NCBI GenBank assembly: GCA_001856825.1
Contig: ATMD01000002.1
Coordinates: 310,004-374,003, forward strand
Length of the DNA stretch: 64,000 nucleotides
DNA from: Thermoplasmatales archaeon I-plasma
Lineage (GTDB): Archaea > Thermoplasmatota > Thermoplasmata > Thermoplasmatales > GCA-001856825
Reading direction: 5' to 3'
Shown: piece by piece, positions 40,925-51,689 of the stretch
How positions within the stretch are numbered: the first letter of the stretch is position 1
Layout of the letters: each line of letters begins with the position of its first letter
Made by a program: the position numbers and the translations under genes
The notes under the pieces: model-generated
The model's database searches: none
Seen by the model: the letters and a program-made list of their open reading frames with translations, nothing else
Told to the model about the DNA's origin: nothing

Positions 40925-41332
40925 GTGAGGTTCTATTATGAATTCCCACTCAACGAACCGCCGGAGGACGCCTTCCAGAAACTTATAGAGAGCATTGATG
41001 ACACCAAGGTATGGAGAGGGCATCTTGATATCAGGAGGATCGACCAGAATAACAGGGAATCCATCCTTGCATTTCGAAATAAGAAACAGATGGAATGGAT
41101 AGGCAGAAGGAAGGAGGACCTTTCAATGATGATCAAATACGGCACCGGGCCGCTAAAGGGATATCAGGTCTTCCAGGTTTATCAGGACAAGATTTTGATT
41201 AGAATGGACATCAAGATGAGAGGTTTATGGTATCCTTTCACTCGCTTTGCTGTCTCTCACATACTTGAAGGAGAGATCAATGCCCTTTACAGGTTGTTTC
41301 CGGCCAACTCATTTCAAGAAAGAATTAAATAA
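40925..41332 (+). CDS. Hypothetical protein (possible SRPBCC fold)
   Basis: Intact ORF, GTG start proposed; family not recognised with confidence. Confidence 0.5.
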   Translation: MRFYYEFPLNEPPEDAFQKLIESIDDTKVWRGHLDIRRIDQNNRESILAFRNKKQMEWIGRRKEDLSMMIKYGTGPLKGYQVFQVYQDKILIRMDIKMRGLWYPFTRFAVSHILEGEINALYRLFPANSFQERIK

Positions 41333-41353
41333 ACTCATTCTATACGACGCAAA

Positions 41354-41426
41354 GCCCCGATAGTGTAGTGGCCTATCATCCGAGTCTGTCGAGCTCGGGA
41401 CACGGGTTCAAATCCCGTTCGGGGCG
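41354..41426 (+). tRNA. tRNA-Asp (anticodon GTC)
   Basis: Acceptor GCCCCGA/TCGGGGC, anticodon loop CTGTCGA, discriminator G; CCA not encoded. Confidence 0.95.
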
Positions 41427-41688
41427 TCGCGTTATAAAAGTAAACATATGGAATGTCAAATGCCAACCTACTTATTTCCTTTACGGCGCTATGTCGCTAA
41501 ATCCATTGTTGAGACGCGAAGTTATTTTGGAGTTGAGCCCAAACGGACCGTTCATTTTAACTACGGCAGAAGATGTGAATAATTATGATTCTTGGTACTA
41601 CTGTTTTTACGAATTCTACCACTCTCGAGTGGAAAGCTCAAGCTACTTCCTAAGGTTGAAATTCGGTGATCTTAACCTCCCATATCAG

Positions 41689-43128
41689 TTATTTCTCAAC
41701 ATGGGAAGAATCCATATTGCCAGGATCTAAATCAGGACTTTTCACTCCCCTCTTCCTTACTGCAAGAAAGATCCCTAAGGCCAACCAGAATATTATGATG
41801 GGTACGATGTAAACCAATGGGCTTGAAATACCGAGGAATGTGTAGTAGAAGACAACACCTGAAATGACTGTTCCTATAGTTGGCCCTATGATGTGCTTGA
41901 CAATGTTGAGTTCCTTTAGCCTGTGCATGAGTATAGGTAAAGTTTCATTGACGATAGCATGGTAAAGAAGATTCATGAATGTAAGGGCTACGACCCAGAA
42001 TATGATGGAGTAGAAGAAGCCGGTTTCTACGCCATAATATGAGACAAGAACGGCTTGGGTAATAATGCTCACGACTAGTGAGAATATGAAAACGAATATT
42101 GTTGACACATAAGGGGTACCAAATTTCTTGTGTATCTTGGAAAAGGACCTGGGGAAGAACCCATCTCTGGATAATGCAAACCCAACTCTTGCAGCTGAAC
42201 TTCCAAAGGTTAATGGGGATGTTATTTCACCGACAAGAGCTACAGCAAGCACAATTGAGGCGAAGGCGATTCCCATATACTGCTTCGTCAAAAAAAGGGC
42301 AGGGGCGTAAGTGTTCGCAATTGCCGATATATTCGATGGGGAGGTTCCTACCGTGATTGCATACATAATGAGCGTCTCAAAAACTGCAGTAATTAGAAGT
42401 GATGCTACTATTGCCTTCTTCATGGTTGTCTTGGGGAACTTAGCTTCCTCCGCAAATCCCACCACAGATGAGTAGCCGATATAGGCAGTAACAGGCCCGG
42501 TAATGGTTCCGACAAAGAATCCGTATATACCTCCAGATGACTTCTGGATGTTGAAAACCTGAACTGTGTTGTAAGAAGAATGAAGAAGTATGTATACCCC
42601 TGCTATGAACACGAAGACCATCTGTGCAATGCCCACTATTATTGCGAGCCTGACGGAGACCTTTACTCCGAAATAAGTAACCAGGAACAGGTATACAATC
42701 GTGAGTGAACTTGCAAGAAATGGAACGTATATTGGAAGTGCGATTCCAAAGAGTACGTTAGCGCTGACATCTATTAACCAAGCAAATACAGTAGCTCCTA
42801 TGACAAAAGGCAGCATCTGGCCTAAAAACTGTATCCAGGCCGTAATTCTTGCAAGCGTTGAATTTCTTGTGGCTTTCTCAACGAACTTATAGAACCCTCC
42901 TGCGTTTGCTACCTTAGTGGTATAAATGTACACTGCAATGACGTTGAAGAACATGAGTACGGTTCCGACAATAAACGTAAGTGGGGCTGCCTCCCCAGCG
43001 TAGACAAGTGAAGTTGTAGAAGCGAGTAAATAGATGCTTCCAGGCGCCATGGCTACAACCGAGAAAAATACGATCCCCCAAAAGCCGACTATTCCAGACT
43101 TGAGAGAATTCCCCTCTATTTGGGTCAT
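41689..43128 (-). CDS. APC-family amino acid permease
   Basis: 12 TM-like segments; GIVFFSVVAMAPGSIYLLASTTSLVYAGEAAPLTFIVG. Confidence 0.88.
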   Translation of the reverse strand: MTQIEGNSLKSGIVGFWGIVFFSVVAMAPGSIYLLASTTSLVYAGEAAPLTFIVGTVLMFFNVIAVYIYTTKVANAGGFYKFVEKATRNSTLARITAWIQFLGQMLPFVIGATVFAWLIDVSANVLFGIALPIYVPFLASSLTIVYLFLVTYFGVKVSVRLAIIVGIAQMVFVFIAGVYILLHSSYNTVQVFNIQKSSGGIYGFFVGTITGPVTAYIGYSSVVGFAEEAKFPKTTMKKAIVASLLITAVFETLIMYAITVGTSPSNISAIANTYAPALFLTKQYMGIAFASIVLAVALVGEITSPLTFGSSAARVGFALSRDGFFPRSFSKIHKKFGTPYVSTIFVFIFSLVVSIITQAVLVSYYGVETGFFYSIIFWVVALTFMNLLYHAIVNETLPILMHRLKELNIVKHIIGPTIGTVISGVVFYYTFLGISSPLVYIVPIIIFWLALGIFLAVRKRGVKSPDLDPGNMDSSHVEK

Positions 43129-43501
43129 TCCCGCCTATGAGATGCAAAATAAAAAGTATTTGCTGTTCCAGATCGTCACTGGACATTCTGTAGGGATTCA
43201 ATTTTAAGTATTTACATGCACCACTAACAATAAAAGCATTGAAGTACATTCGATGGTCTAACAGGTCAAACTCGTTAAAATCGTATAGAACACTCTTCAG
43301 GTCCCATACTGTTTCAATCAAGGATTCCTTGAGTTGAAACCGAGAAATAATGATCTTCCCGATTACTGCAATCTGTGAGAATTTAACAGTGAGGGACCTA
43401 TGCCAATGATATGGATATTCTATTGTGCGAAATTCAGAAATCGCTTCTAACGAATAGCAGGAGCAGGAAGCCACTCAAGTTTTATCTACAATGATTTAGT
43501 C

Positions 43502-44257
43502 ATGATTTCAATGTCTAAAGGCGCTAAAAGCAGGACAGTTCTTGTAACTGGCGGGAACAGGGGAATAGGAAGGGCAATAGCGTTAAAACTGGCGGAGTCT
43601 GGATATGATATCATTTTTACCTACAACTCTGGCGTAAAGGAGGCGAAGGATTCAGAGAGAGCCATTACTTCCTTTGGTGTATCTGCAATAAGTTACCAGG
43701 TGGACCTGTCAAATACATCACAGCTGGAGGCGTTTACTTCAGAAATAAAGAAGAGTGGCAACAAACTTTTTGCACTGATAAATAACGCAGGAATATATGA
43801 TGGAAGCAGATTAAAGAATATCGACAACGAGAAGTGGGACAGGATCATTGGACTGAATCTATCCGCACCTTTCTACCTGGTTAGAAATCTTCACAACATC
43901 ATAGAGGACAACGGTTCAATATTAAACATATCGTCTGTTTATGGTTTCAGGGCCGATCCCTGGGCACACGGATATCAGGCATCAAAGGCAGCCATCATAC
44001 ACCTGACCAGGGGACTTGCCAAGGAACTTGCACCTCGGATTAGGGTCAACTGCGTAGCCCCGGGATATGTTAGGACTGACATGAACAAGGGCGGGTGGAA
44101 TGATGTATCATTTTATGACAAGATAAAGAAAATGACCCCAATGTCAAGATGGGGGGAACCTGAAGACATTGCAAATGCAGTAAAGTTCCTGATAGATTCT
44201 GAGAACAGTTTCATTACGGGACAAACGCTTGTAGTAGACGGAGGTATTGGTCTTTAG
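43502..44257 (+). CDS. Short-chain dehydrogenase/reductase (FabG-like)
   Basis: VTGGNRGIGRAIA, LINNAGIYDG, YQASKAAIIHLTRGLA, VDGGIGL. Confidence 0.93.
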   Translation: MISMSKGAKSRTVLVTGGNRGIGRAIALKLAESGYDIIFTYNSGVKEAKDSERAITSFGVSAISYQVDLSNTSQLEAFTSEIKKSGNKLFALINNAGIYDGSRLKNIDNEKWDRIIGLNLSAPFYLVRNLHNIIEDNGSILNISSVYGFRADPWAHGYQASKAAIIHLTRGLAKELAPRIRVNCVAPGYVRTDMNKGGWNDVSFYDKIKKMTPMSRWGEPEDIANAVKFLIDSENSFITGQTLVVDGGIGL

Positions 44258-44613
44258 TTTGTCTCAGTTGTTCCCTTCCAAGCCTCTAAGCACGCAATTT
44301 CAGAGCAATATCTATTGATCCTTCTGTCAATAAGTCAGGAAACTCGTCATTTAACTGAAATTAAGAAGGAAGCAAGTTGAGTTTATGTTGAAGAGGAGCA
44401 CATACATTGAGTCTCTCTCCAACCCATTTTTCTGCCTGTAGTGGCGATAATGCCTAGTGCCAGAACGGTTAAATCATCGGCTAACATTGCGAGGTATGAG
44501 TACCGGTGCCAATTCGAGCTCATATAGTATATTATGGAGTCATTTTGGTCCCTTTGACCTTAACCACGTCCCAAGGGAAAAGGGAAATGAAGTTGTGGCT
44601 GGAGTGTGAATAG

Positions 44614-45342
44614 ATGGAAAAGTCATTTCTTCCCCCATCGGTTGAACTAAACAACATATCAAAGAATTACGGTGATGTACAGGCATTAAAAGGTCTCACG
44701 TTCAAGCTGGAACCTGGTGAGAGATGTGCGCTCCTGGGTCCAAATGGCGCCGGAAAGACTACAACACTGAAGATATTAGTGGGCCTACTCAGTCCTAACT
44801 CGGGCTATGTTAAGATCGGCGGGTATGCACCCCAGTCTCAAGAGGCTCGCAGGATGATGGGTTATCTTCCAGATGATGCTTCACCATACAGATCATTCAG
44901 CGTAAGGGAGAACATGGAATATATAGGTGCCCTGAGGGGTGTTGACAACGTCTCAGAAAAAGTGGATCGCCTCTTAGATTCCCTTCAACTGAGGGAGTAT
45001 GAGAAGGCTAAGGTTGGAAGACTTTCAAGGGGTAATGTGCAGAAACTTGCAATGGCGCTTGCTATAATTCACGATCCATCGGTTCTATTTCTGGATGAGC
45101 CACTTAATTATCTTGACATTCCTACGCAGGAAACAGTGATAGATATTCTAAAGGGACTGAAGGCTACACTGCTAGTATCAACGCACATAATGGAAGTTGC
45201 AACAAGACTGACAGAAAGGGTCGTTATGATTTCACACGGTTCGGTTGTTTGGACTGGGACGCTAGGTGAACTGAAAAATCTTGGAAAGGAAGGAGAACCC
45301 ATTGAACGTGTTGTTGCGAGGATGTTAACTGATGTCATATAA
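44614..45342 (+). CDS. ABC transporter ATP-binding protein
   Basis: LLGPNGAGKTTTLKILVG, LSRGNVQKLAMALAIIHDPSVLFLDEP. Confidence 0.95.
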   Translation: MEKSFLPPSVELNNISKNYGDVQALKGLTFKLEPGERCALLGPNGAGKTTTLKILVGLLSPNSGYVKIGGYAPQSQEARRMMGYLPDDASPYRSFSVRENMEYIGALRGVDNVSEKVDRLLDSLQLREYEKAKVGRLSRGNVQKLAMALAIIHDPSVLFLDEPLNYLDIPTQETVIDILKGLKATLLVSTHIMEVATRLTERVVMISHGSVVWTGTLGELKNLGKEGEPIERVVARMLTDVI

Positions 45343-46756
45343 ACTTCTGAAGTTCGTGATCCTCTCGAGATTCTCGAAGCAACTCCTAGGTGTAATGCTG
45401 GTGCTCATGGTCTATGCTCTATTCGTAAGCTTCGAGACAGGTTCGTCTTCAGGCATCTATTACTACTATGGCCCAGCCTTTCTCGCATTCTTTATGATAC
45501 TCCCAATAATGAGCGGAGGAATAGCAGTTCTTAAGTCAGACAGGGATTTCCTCTTCACCCTTCCGTTGAAGAGAACAGACTTGGCCTTCTCTCTCTTTGT
45601 TGTTCAGCTGTTAAGTTTCGGGCTCATCCTAATTTACGTTCTAGCCTATTCATTTTCAAGTTTACGATCAGTTTTGATATTGGCATTGGTTGATTTTATC
45701 TCGTTGACATTGGTTATTACGTCCCTCGGTCCAATAACATATTCGCTGAAGACGCCCATCAGGGTTCTGCTTGCGGCAGTTCTTGCAGCATGGTCCCTTT
45801 CTGTCTTTCTGGGATTTCCATTTTCTCCTGCTGCCATATATTCTGGTCACGCGGTGTATGCAGTTATCTCATCGGTTGCACTAGCGTGCGTGACTGTTCC
45901 TCTCGCATTCAGGTCACTCTCAAGGGTTGATCTAGACCTGATGAAGACGTTCACAAGATTCTCTTCGGGTCAAGTAAAGCACGTCAGAAGGTTCAGTGGG
46001 ATGTCGCCAAACAGTGCGATTTTGGCAGAGAATTTCTTCGTTGTTGAGATTTCGGGTAGGATGAATTCAATGGGGGGAGGCGGGTCATACAGGTCTGGAA
46101 GGTTCAAGTTGTATAAGGGAGTGATTGTGACTGCTGTCCTGGCAGCCCTATATTATTACGCATTTGGTTTCAAATTGTCGCTTCCACTCCATTCCCAGGA
46201 AATAGCACTTTTCATTCTCTCAATATATTCCATAATTCTAGTGATGTTTTTCACTATGGGGATTCTGGGAAATGAGCGGCTGTGGCTAGGCTTCATGACC
46301 AGAAGCCCGATCAAATATCTCAGGGCTATATTGGTGGCAAAATCACTTTCGATGGCTGTTCTACTGTCTCCACTTGCGATCGCTAGCTTCCTCCTTGCCG
46401 TTCACGGAAACGAGCAGGCATTGAATTTTGGCCTATTGCTATTAGTCGTCATACCATCACTTATGATAATCGTTGTATACATCTCTGCATTCTTAAACCC
46501 ATTCCAGATAAAGGAGGACCTCATGATGCCGGGCCAGCTCAACCTGAAGCAGATGATATCACTTTTACCTGCCCTCCCTGCATGGGTGTTAGTTGCATTC
46601 TCTTTCGGAGTTCTTGAAGCGGGATTCGTAACTCTTGCGTTAATTGTCACTATTTTGACTGCCGTGATTATAGGGGCAGTTGCAGTTGCGCTGCTCTATA
46701 ATAAATCACTTGGGATGAGATTGATAGATAGACTTGTAGAAGCAGGGTTCGTATGA
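45332..46756 (+). CDS. ABC transporter permease
   Basis: Overlaps the ATPase by 11 bp; ~12 hydrophobic segments. Confidence 0.8.
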   Translation: MSYKLLKFVILSRFSKQLLGVMLVLMVYALFVSFETGSSSGIYYYYGPAFLAFFMILPIMSGGIAVLKSDRDFLFTLPLKRTDLAFSLFVVQLLSFGLILIYVLAYSFSSLRSVLILALVDFISLTLVITSLGPITYSLKTPIRVLLAAVLAAWSLSVFLGFPFSPAAIYSGHAVYAVISSVALACVTVPLAFRSLSRVDLDLMKTFTRFSSGQVKHVRRFSGMSPNSAILAENFFVVEISGRMNSMGGGGSYRSGRFKLYKGVIVTAVLAALYYYAFGFKLSLPLHSQEIALFILSIYSIILVMFFTMGILGNERLWLGFMTRSPIKYLRAILVAKSLSMAVLLSPLAIASFLLAVHGNEQALNFGLLLLVVIPSLMIIVVYISAFLNPFQIKEDLMMPGQLNLKQMISLLPALPAWVLVAFSFGVLEAGFVTLALIVTILTAVIIGAVAVALLYNKSLGMRLIDRLVEAGFV

Positions 46757-46870
46757 TTTTATATTACTACCGTTTGGTAATGATACTTAATGCAATTCAG
46801 CAATAATCCGAAGTCAAGCAGACGCCCGGTCCGTGGCCTAAGTTAAATATCTGCGCCAATTATCTTTTAG

Positions 46871-47662
46871 ATGTTCCTATTGGCCGTAATCGCAGCGGTG
46901 TTCGCTTTAGCTTTGATAGTTGCAATGATAGGGAACATTGTAGGGATCGGCGGCGGAGTCATAAATGTACTCTTCCTGATCTATATTTTCAGATTGAATC
47001 CACTGGATGCAGCAGGGTTAAGCCTGATTGCCATTGTGTTCAGCTCACTTTCTGGATCCATACAGGACATGAGAAAGCTACTTGTTGACATGAAGATGTT
47101 TGTCGTTATCGGATCAATTGCGGTGTTGGGCTCAGTCATAGGATCAATTGTGACAACTTACATCTCTCCTGGCATCTTCAAGGGTGTATTCAGCATAATT
47201 GTAATATTCATAGGCATTTTCTCAATCTACTCCACGCATGCGCAGACAAGAGGAGGGGTGGAATATTATAGAGATGCAGGAGATCATCTGAAAGAAACAG
47301 GAATTCTTTCATTAGTTGCGGGGGTGATATCAGGCTTCATGGGGATAGGAATTGGAGGTATCATGGGCACATACCTGACTGCAGTTAGAAGAGTGAAGCC
47401 AAAAATTGCCTTCGCAACAATCATTGCTGCAATGCTGCCTGTATCGGCTGTCGGAGCCACCATTCATTTCTATTATACTGGTCTGGAAAGTATCTACCTC
47501 GCACCATCGCTTATAACGGGAGCGATGATAGGTGCTGTTCTAGGATCGCGGATAATAAGCAGGGCCCCGCAGGCAAAGCTTAGATTCTTTCAAGGGTACG
47601 TCATTATAGCTTTCGGAACTCTATCTGCAATCCTATTCCTGTTGACAACTCATCAAATATGA
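46871..47662 (+). CDS. TauE/SafE-family sulfite/anion exporter
   Basis: GIGGGVINVLFLIYIFRLNPLDAAGLSLIAIVFSSLSGS ... GFMGIGIGGIMGTYL. Confidence 0.9.
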   Translation: MFLLAVIAAVFALALIVAMIGNIVGIGGGVINVLFLIYIFRLNPLDAAGLSLIAIVFSSLSGSIQDMRKLLVDMKMFVVIGSIAVLGSVIGSIVTTYISPGIFKGVFSIIVIFIGIFSIYSTHAQTRGGVEYYRDAGDHLKETGILSLVAGVISGFMGIGIGGIMGTYLTAVRRVKPKIAFATIIAAMLPVSAVGATIHFYYTGLESIYLAPSLITGAMIGAVLGSRIISRAPQAKLRFFQGYVIIAFGTLSAILFLLTTHQI

Positions 47663-47746
47663 ACATGCATTTCAGGCCATTGACACTTCCAGGAAACATT
47701 AAGATCATTATCTAAATGTTTTTAGCAATGTTTTGCATCAAAATTT

Positions 47747-48916
47747 ATGACAAGTTATGGAGAGGCTGAGAATTTCGATTTTTGGAAGCTTGCCCTGAGA
47801 ATTCATGAACTCAGCGAAGTAGGTAGCAAGGAATTCGAATCTTCAAATATAATTATGGGCATCCTGCAATCTCATGGTTTCAAGGTAACGAGAGGATTCA
47901 TGGGAATACCCACCGCCTTCAAGGCAGAAAAGGCAATAGGAAGTGGTAGGCCCAGGATAGCATTCCTTGCTGAGTACGACGCCCTTCCAGGAATAGGCCA
48001 CGCTTGTGGCCATAACTTGATAGCTTCTTCAGCAGTTTTTTCAGCAATCAAGTCAGCGGAGAAGGTAACAAATGGAACAATTATGGTCGTCGGAACGCCA
48101 GATGAAGAGGGATCTGGCGAGTGGGCAGGATCAAAGGTTATAATGGCAGAAGGAGGAGCGTTCAAGGATGTTGATTTGGTCCTTGGCTCACATCCCGGCG
48201 ACGGATGGAACGTTGGAAGTCAGTCTCTCGCTGTTCAGGATGTTGAGATTACGTTTAAGGGCGTAGCAGCACATGAGGCCGCAAGCCCAAACAACGGGAG
48301 AAGTGCACTCGATGCAGCTATTCTTACTTACAACGCTGTGAACATGATGAGACAGCACGTCAGGCGTGATGCGAATTTTGTGATGCATGGAATAATCAAG
48401 GAAGGCGGAACTGCATCTAATGTTACCCCTGAAAGAGCTGTCCTTACGTATGGCATACGGACATCAGACTTGGACTACCACAAGGAACTGATGGCCAGAT
48501 TCATGAAGATAGTTCAAGGATGCGCAATTGCAACGGAAACCACTTACACAGTCAAAAAAATCGGGCCCCTGTTCTCAACTACTAAGATAAACAGGTCCCT
48601 TTCTGAGAAGGTGAGGGAAAGTCTACTTGCAAGGGGCGTGCAGTGTCCAACTCTAGATGAAACATTTTCACTGCAACCACATGGTTCAACTGATTTCGCA
48701 AACGTTTCACAGGTGGTTCCTGCACTTGAAGTCGGATTCCAGATCGCAGATGAGGGGACGCCATGGCATTCCAGGGAGTCACTCGAGGCTGCAAGAACGA
48801 AGAGGGCAAAGGAGGCACTTTCTATTGTAATAGATGCTCTAAGCGATGTTGCAGCGGAATTCACAGAGGACAAGAGTTTCAGGGAGAATGTAGAGAGGGA
48901 CTTCAGATCCAAATGA
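47747..48916 (+). CDS. M20-family amidohydrolase
   Basis: FLAEYDALPGIGHACGHNLI, GTPDEEGSGE, HGSTDFANVSQVVPALEVGFQI. Confidence 0.93.
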   Translation: MTSYGEAENFDFWKLALRIHELSEVGSKEFESSNIIMGILQSHGFKVTRGFMGIPTAFKAEKAIGSGRPRIAFLAEYDALPGIGHACGHNLIASSAVFSAIKSAEKVTNGTIMVVGTPDEEGSGEWAGSKVIMAEGGAFKDVDLVLGSHPGDGWNVGSQSLAVQDVEITFKGVAAHEAASPNNGRSALDAAILTYNAVNMMRQHVRRDANFVMHGIIKEGGTASNVTPERAVLTYGIRTSDLDYHKELMARFMKIVQGCAIATETTYTVKKIGPLFSTTKINRSLSEKVRESLLARGVQCPTLDETFSLQPHGSTDFANVSQVVPALEVGFQIADEGTPWHSRESLEAARTKRAKEALSIVIDALSDVAAEFTEDKSFRENVERDFRSK

Positions 48917-49051
48917 AAAACTTTTGGTGGAATGTTGGATTCGCCATAAGTAACACAGAACCCAATTCAGGCAGTATCTGATTGTCACGAAACTGCTGTC
49001 TCCAACAACCTTAATACGTCTGGCAAATTCTCACATCCAAAGGTGAATTCC

Positions 49052-50896
49052 ATGGTAAAGATGCGCAATCATTCAATTGACGACCTGCTGAAATCCAAGA
49101 ATGCTTCAGATGTTGACTTTTCTAATGATGGCTCCAAGATAGCATTCTCAATTTACGGAAGGTATAAGGGATACAAGGAAGAACCACCCTCCGAAGTGGC
49201 AGTTCTCTCCACGAAGGATGGAAAATTAAGGTCATTCTCCCAACAGGACTGGTCAAACTTCTCTCCAAAGATCAGTCCTTCAGGAAGAAGAATTGCATAC
49301 CTCTCAAAGAAAGGGGAAGATTACAGGCTTAATGTATACGATCTGGATAACGAATCGGGGCAGGAGATTGTAGTCGACGGGGCAGCGGATAGTCTATCCT
49401 GGGAAGGGGAAGAGGCCCTTATTTTCATCAAAAAGGACAAGGACACCAAAGCAGGGGACAAGGAAAAGGGGGACGACGGTTACTTCTTTGAAGAAGACCC
49501 ACTGTTTGATTCCCTCTGGAGGTTCGACCTTAGAACTGGACTTAAGAGGATCACAAAAGGTGTCCAGGTTTGGGAATATGACGTAAACAGTGGCTATGTG
49601 GCGGCGATAACATCATCACTGCCTTACGAGTGGTCGTGGTACGAAGCAGTGGCATCACTGATAGACCTGAAGGACGGAAGGATCAGGAAAATTTACTCTA
49701 AAAAAGACAGGCAGCTGGCAAAACCAAGGCTGTCTCCAGATAACAAGCAGCTTGTACTGCTTGAATCCCTTTGGAGTGACAGGGGAGTAAATTCAGGCGA
49801 TATAATTGGCATAGATCTCAAAAGCCTAAAGTCAGAAAATTTGACTGAAGGAGATGAGGAAAGCTATTCTGAAGTGAGGTGGAAGAGTGAAAGGGAGTTT
49901 TATGGCCTATCAAACAGAAGAGGGACATTCACTCTTTACCTCTTTTCCGGAAGAAGGAAGAAGACACTGTGGTCAAAATTCGGGTCAGTTCACAGGCCGT
50001 GGTCACCCTCGTTTTCAATTTCAGATGGAAAGGCGGTCATTTCATTTGAGAGTTCCAGTCAGCCGAATGAACTCTTCATGATCGACCTCAATAGTGGAAA
50101 GGAAAGGAAGATAACGAATATCAACAGGGAGCTTGAAGGATGCAAGAGATATGATTCTGAGACCGTCACCTGGAAGTCAAAGGATGGCCTGGAGATCACA
50201 GGTATATTCAGGTCCGCAGGAAAGAATGCACCACTGATGGTAATGGTTCATGGAGGACCTACTGGGTCCTCAACAGATTCATTCATCAGTGATGCAACCT
50301 TGTACCTATCTCACGGTTATTCTGTATTCCTCCCTAATTACAGGGGAAGCGTAGGAAGAGGGAGGAGATATGCGGAATTGAACTTAGGCGACATGGGTGG
50401 TATGGACCTCCAGGACATTATCTCCGGAGTTGAATTCCTTGTGAGGGAGAAGGGACTGAACAGGAACAAGATATTCATCACAGGAGGATCTTATGGAGGC
50501 TTCATGTCTGCCTGGGCGATCACTCAAACGCACATCTTCAGGGGGGCAGTTTCAATGTTCGGAATTTCCGACTGGATCAGCTTCCATGGCGTAAGTAACC
50601 TTCCTACCTGGGATCGCATTCATTACAACGAGGACCCGTACAAATTCAACAAATTCCTTAAGTTTTCTCCCATATGGTTTGCGAATAATGTTAAGACGCC
50701 AGTTCTTCTTGCTCATGGAATTGAAGACCCCTACGTTCCAGTTGGGCAGTACTATCAGTTTTACAGAGCACTTAAGGACAAGGGAAAGGATGTCAGGCTG
50801 CTGCTCTTCCCCAGGGAAGGGCACGGTTTCAGGGAAAAGAAGCACGTGGAAAAATTCTATAGAGAGGTGTTCAGCTGGCTTAAGAAGAAGAGCTGA
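49052..50896 (+). CDS. S9-family prolyl oligopeptidase / acylaminoacyl peptidase
   Basis: FITGGSYGGFMSAWAITQ, HGIEDPYVPVGQYYQFYRALK, EGHGF. Confidence 0.93.
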   Translation: MVKMRNHSIDDLLKSKNASDVDFSNDGSKIAFSIYGRYKGYKEEPPSEVAVLSTKDGKLRSFSQQDWSNFSPKISPSGRRIAYLSKKGEDYRLNVYDLDNESGQEIVVDGAADSLSWEGEEALIFIKKDKDTKAGDKEKGDDGYFFEEDPLFDSLWRFDLRTGLKRITKGVQVWEYDVNSGYVAAITSSLPYEWSWYEAVASLIDLKDGRIRKIYSKKDRQLAKPRLSPDNKQLVLLESLWSDRGVNSGDIIGIDLKSLKSENLTEGDEESYSEVRWKSEREFYGLSNRRGTFTLYLFSGRRKKTLWSKFGSVHRPWSPSFSISDGKAVISFESSSQPNELFMIDLNSGKERKITNINRELEGCKRYDSETVTWKSKDGLEITGIFRSAGKNAPLMVMVHGGPTGSSTDSFISDATLYLSHGYSVFLPNYRGSVGRGRRYAELNLGDMGGMDLQDIISGVEFLVREKGLNRNKIFITGGSYGGFMSAWAITQTHIFRGAVSMFGISDWISFHGVSNLPTWDRIHYNEDPYKFNKFLKFSPIWFANNVKTPVLLAHGIEDPYVPVGQYYQFYRALKDKGKDVRLLLFPREGHGFREKKHVEKFYREVFSWLKKKS

Positions 50897-50956
50897 AATG
50901 AGGAATTGCCGGAGTGTTTCCAATGTGTATGAATGCAGTATAGATTGAAGTATTGC

Positions 50957-51613
50957 TCAGCTCTTTTTATTCATCTTCCATTCATCATTCTTCCTTTCTA
51001 TGAATTCCTTCACGTATTCGGGGACCCGGGGATCGGACGCAAATACCGGATCATGTGCTCTTATGGAAAGGGGAACAACACCTGACCAGATGTTTGGATC
51101 ATTCCTTACCTCTGAAGGTCCACCCTTCCTGATCTTTACGGAGAATTGATCTAGTTTCACCCTGAAAACAGTGACATTCTTCAGTTCATCGTGATTAGGC
51201 AATGCAGTACTCTCCTTTCTTCCAGGAACAAGGCGATCAATCCACTCCTTGAAGAAAGACATCTTCTCCTCCTCAGTAATTAGCTCTTCCGGTTTTCCGA
51301 ATATTATTGCTGACCTGTAGTTCATTGAATTGTCAGCGAGTCCTTTTGCAAGAACCAATCCATTCAGTTCCAAGACAGAAATTGCTACAGTGGGGCCGTC
51401 CCTGAGAGTATTGGATATTCTCGCAACAGGGCTCCCGTGAATGTAAATGTAATTAGAATCATTGTAGTAAGTCATTGGAATTATGAAGGGAAGAGTATTC
51501 TGTTGAAATGCAACCTGACAAACAAGGCCATTTTTAAGAATATCCAGTAGGACCTCTTTATCGTAACTCCCTCTCTCTGGATGCCTTCTAACCTTTGTTA
51601 TCTCAGTTGCCAT
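50957..51613 (-). CDS. Pyridoxamine 5'-phosphate oxidase-like FMN-binding protein
   Basis: RRHPERGSYDKEVLLDILKNGLVCQVAFQQNTLPFIIPMTYYNDSNYIYIHGSP. Confidence 0.88.
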   Translation of the reverse strand: MATEITKVRRHPERGSYDKEVLLDILKNGLVCQVAFQQNTLPFIIPMTYYNDSNYIYIHGSPVARISNTLRDGPTVAISVLELNGLVLAKGLADNSMNYRSAIIFGKPEELITEEEKMSFFKEWIDRLVPGRKESTALPNHDELKNVTVFRVKLDQFSVKIRKGGPSEVRNDPNIWSGVVPLSIRAHDPVFASDPRVPEYVKEFIERKNDEWKMNKKS

Positions 51614-51689
51614 ACCTCTTCAATTCAAAGAACTAAAAAGATTTTCTCCCACTGCAACAGCTAAAGTACCGGTTATGGAGCAATCTCAT

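Noticed and set aside
41368-41730. 120-aa ORF starting inside tRNA-Asp
   Set aside because: The start overlaps a clear tRNA; the downstream part might be a relic but no family or initiation signal supports it.
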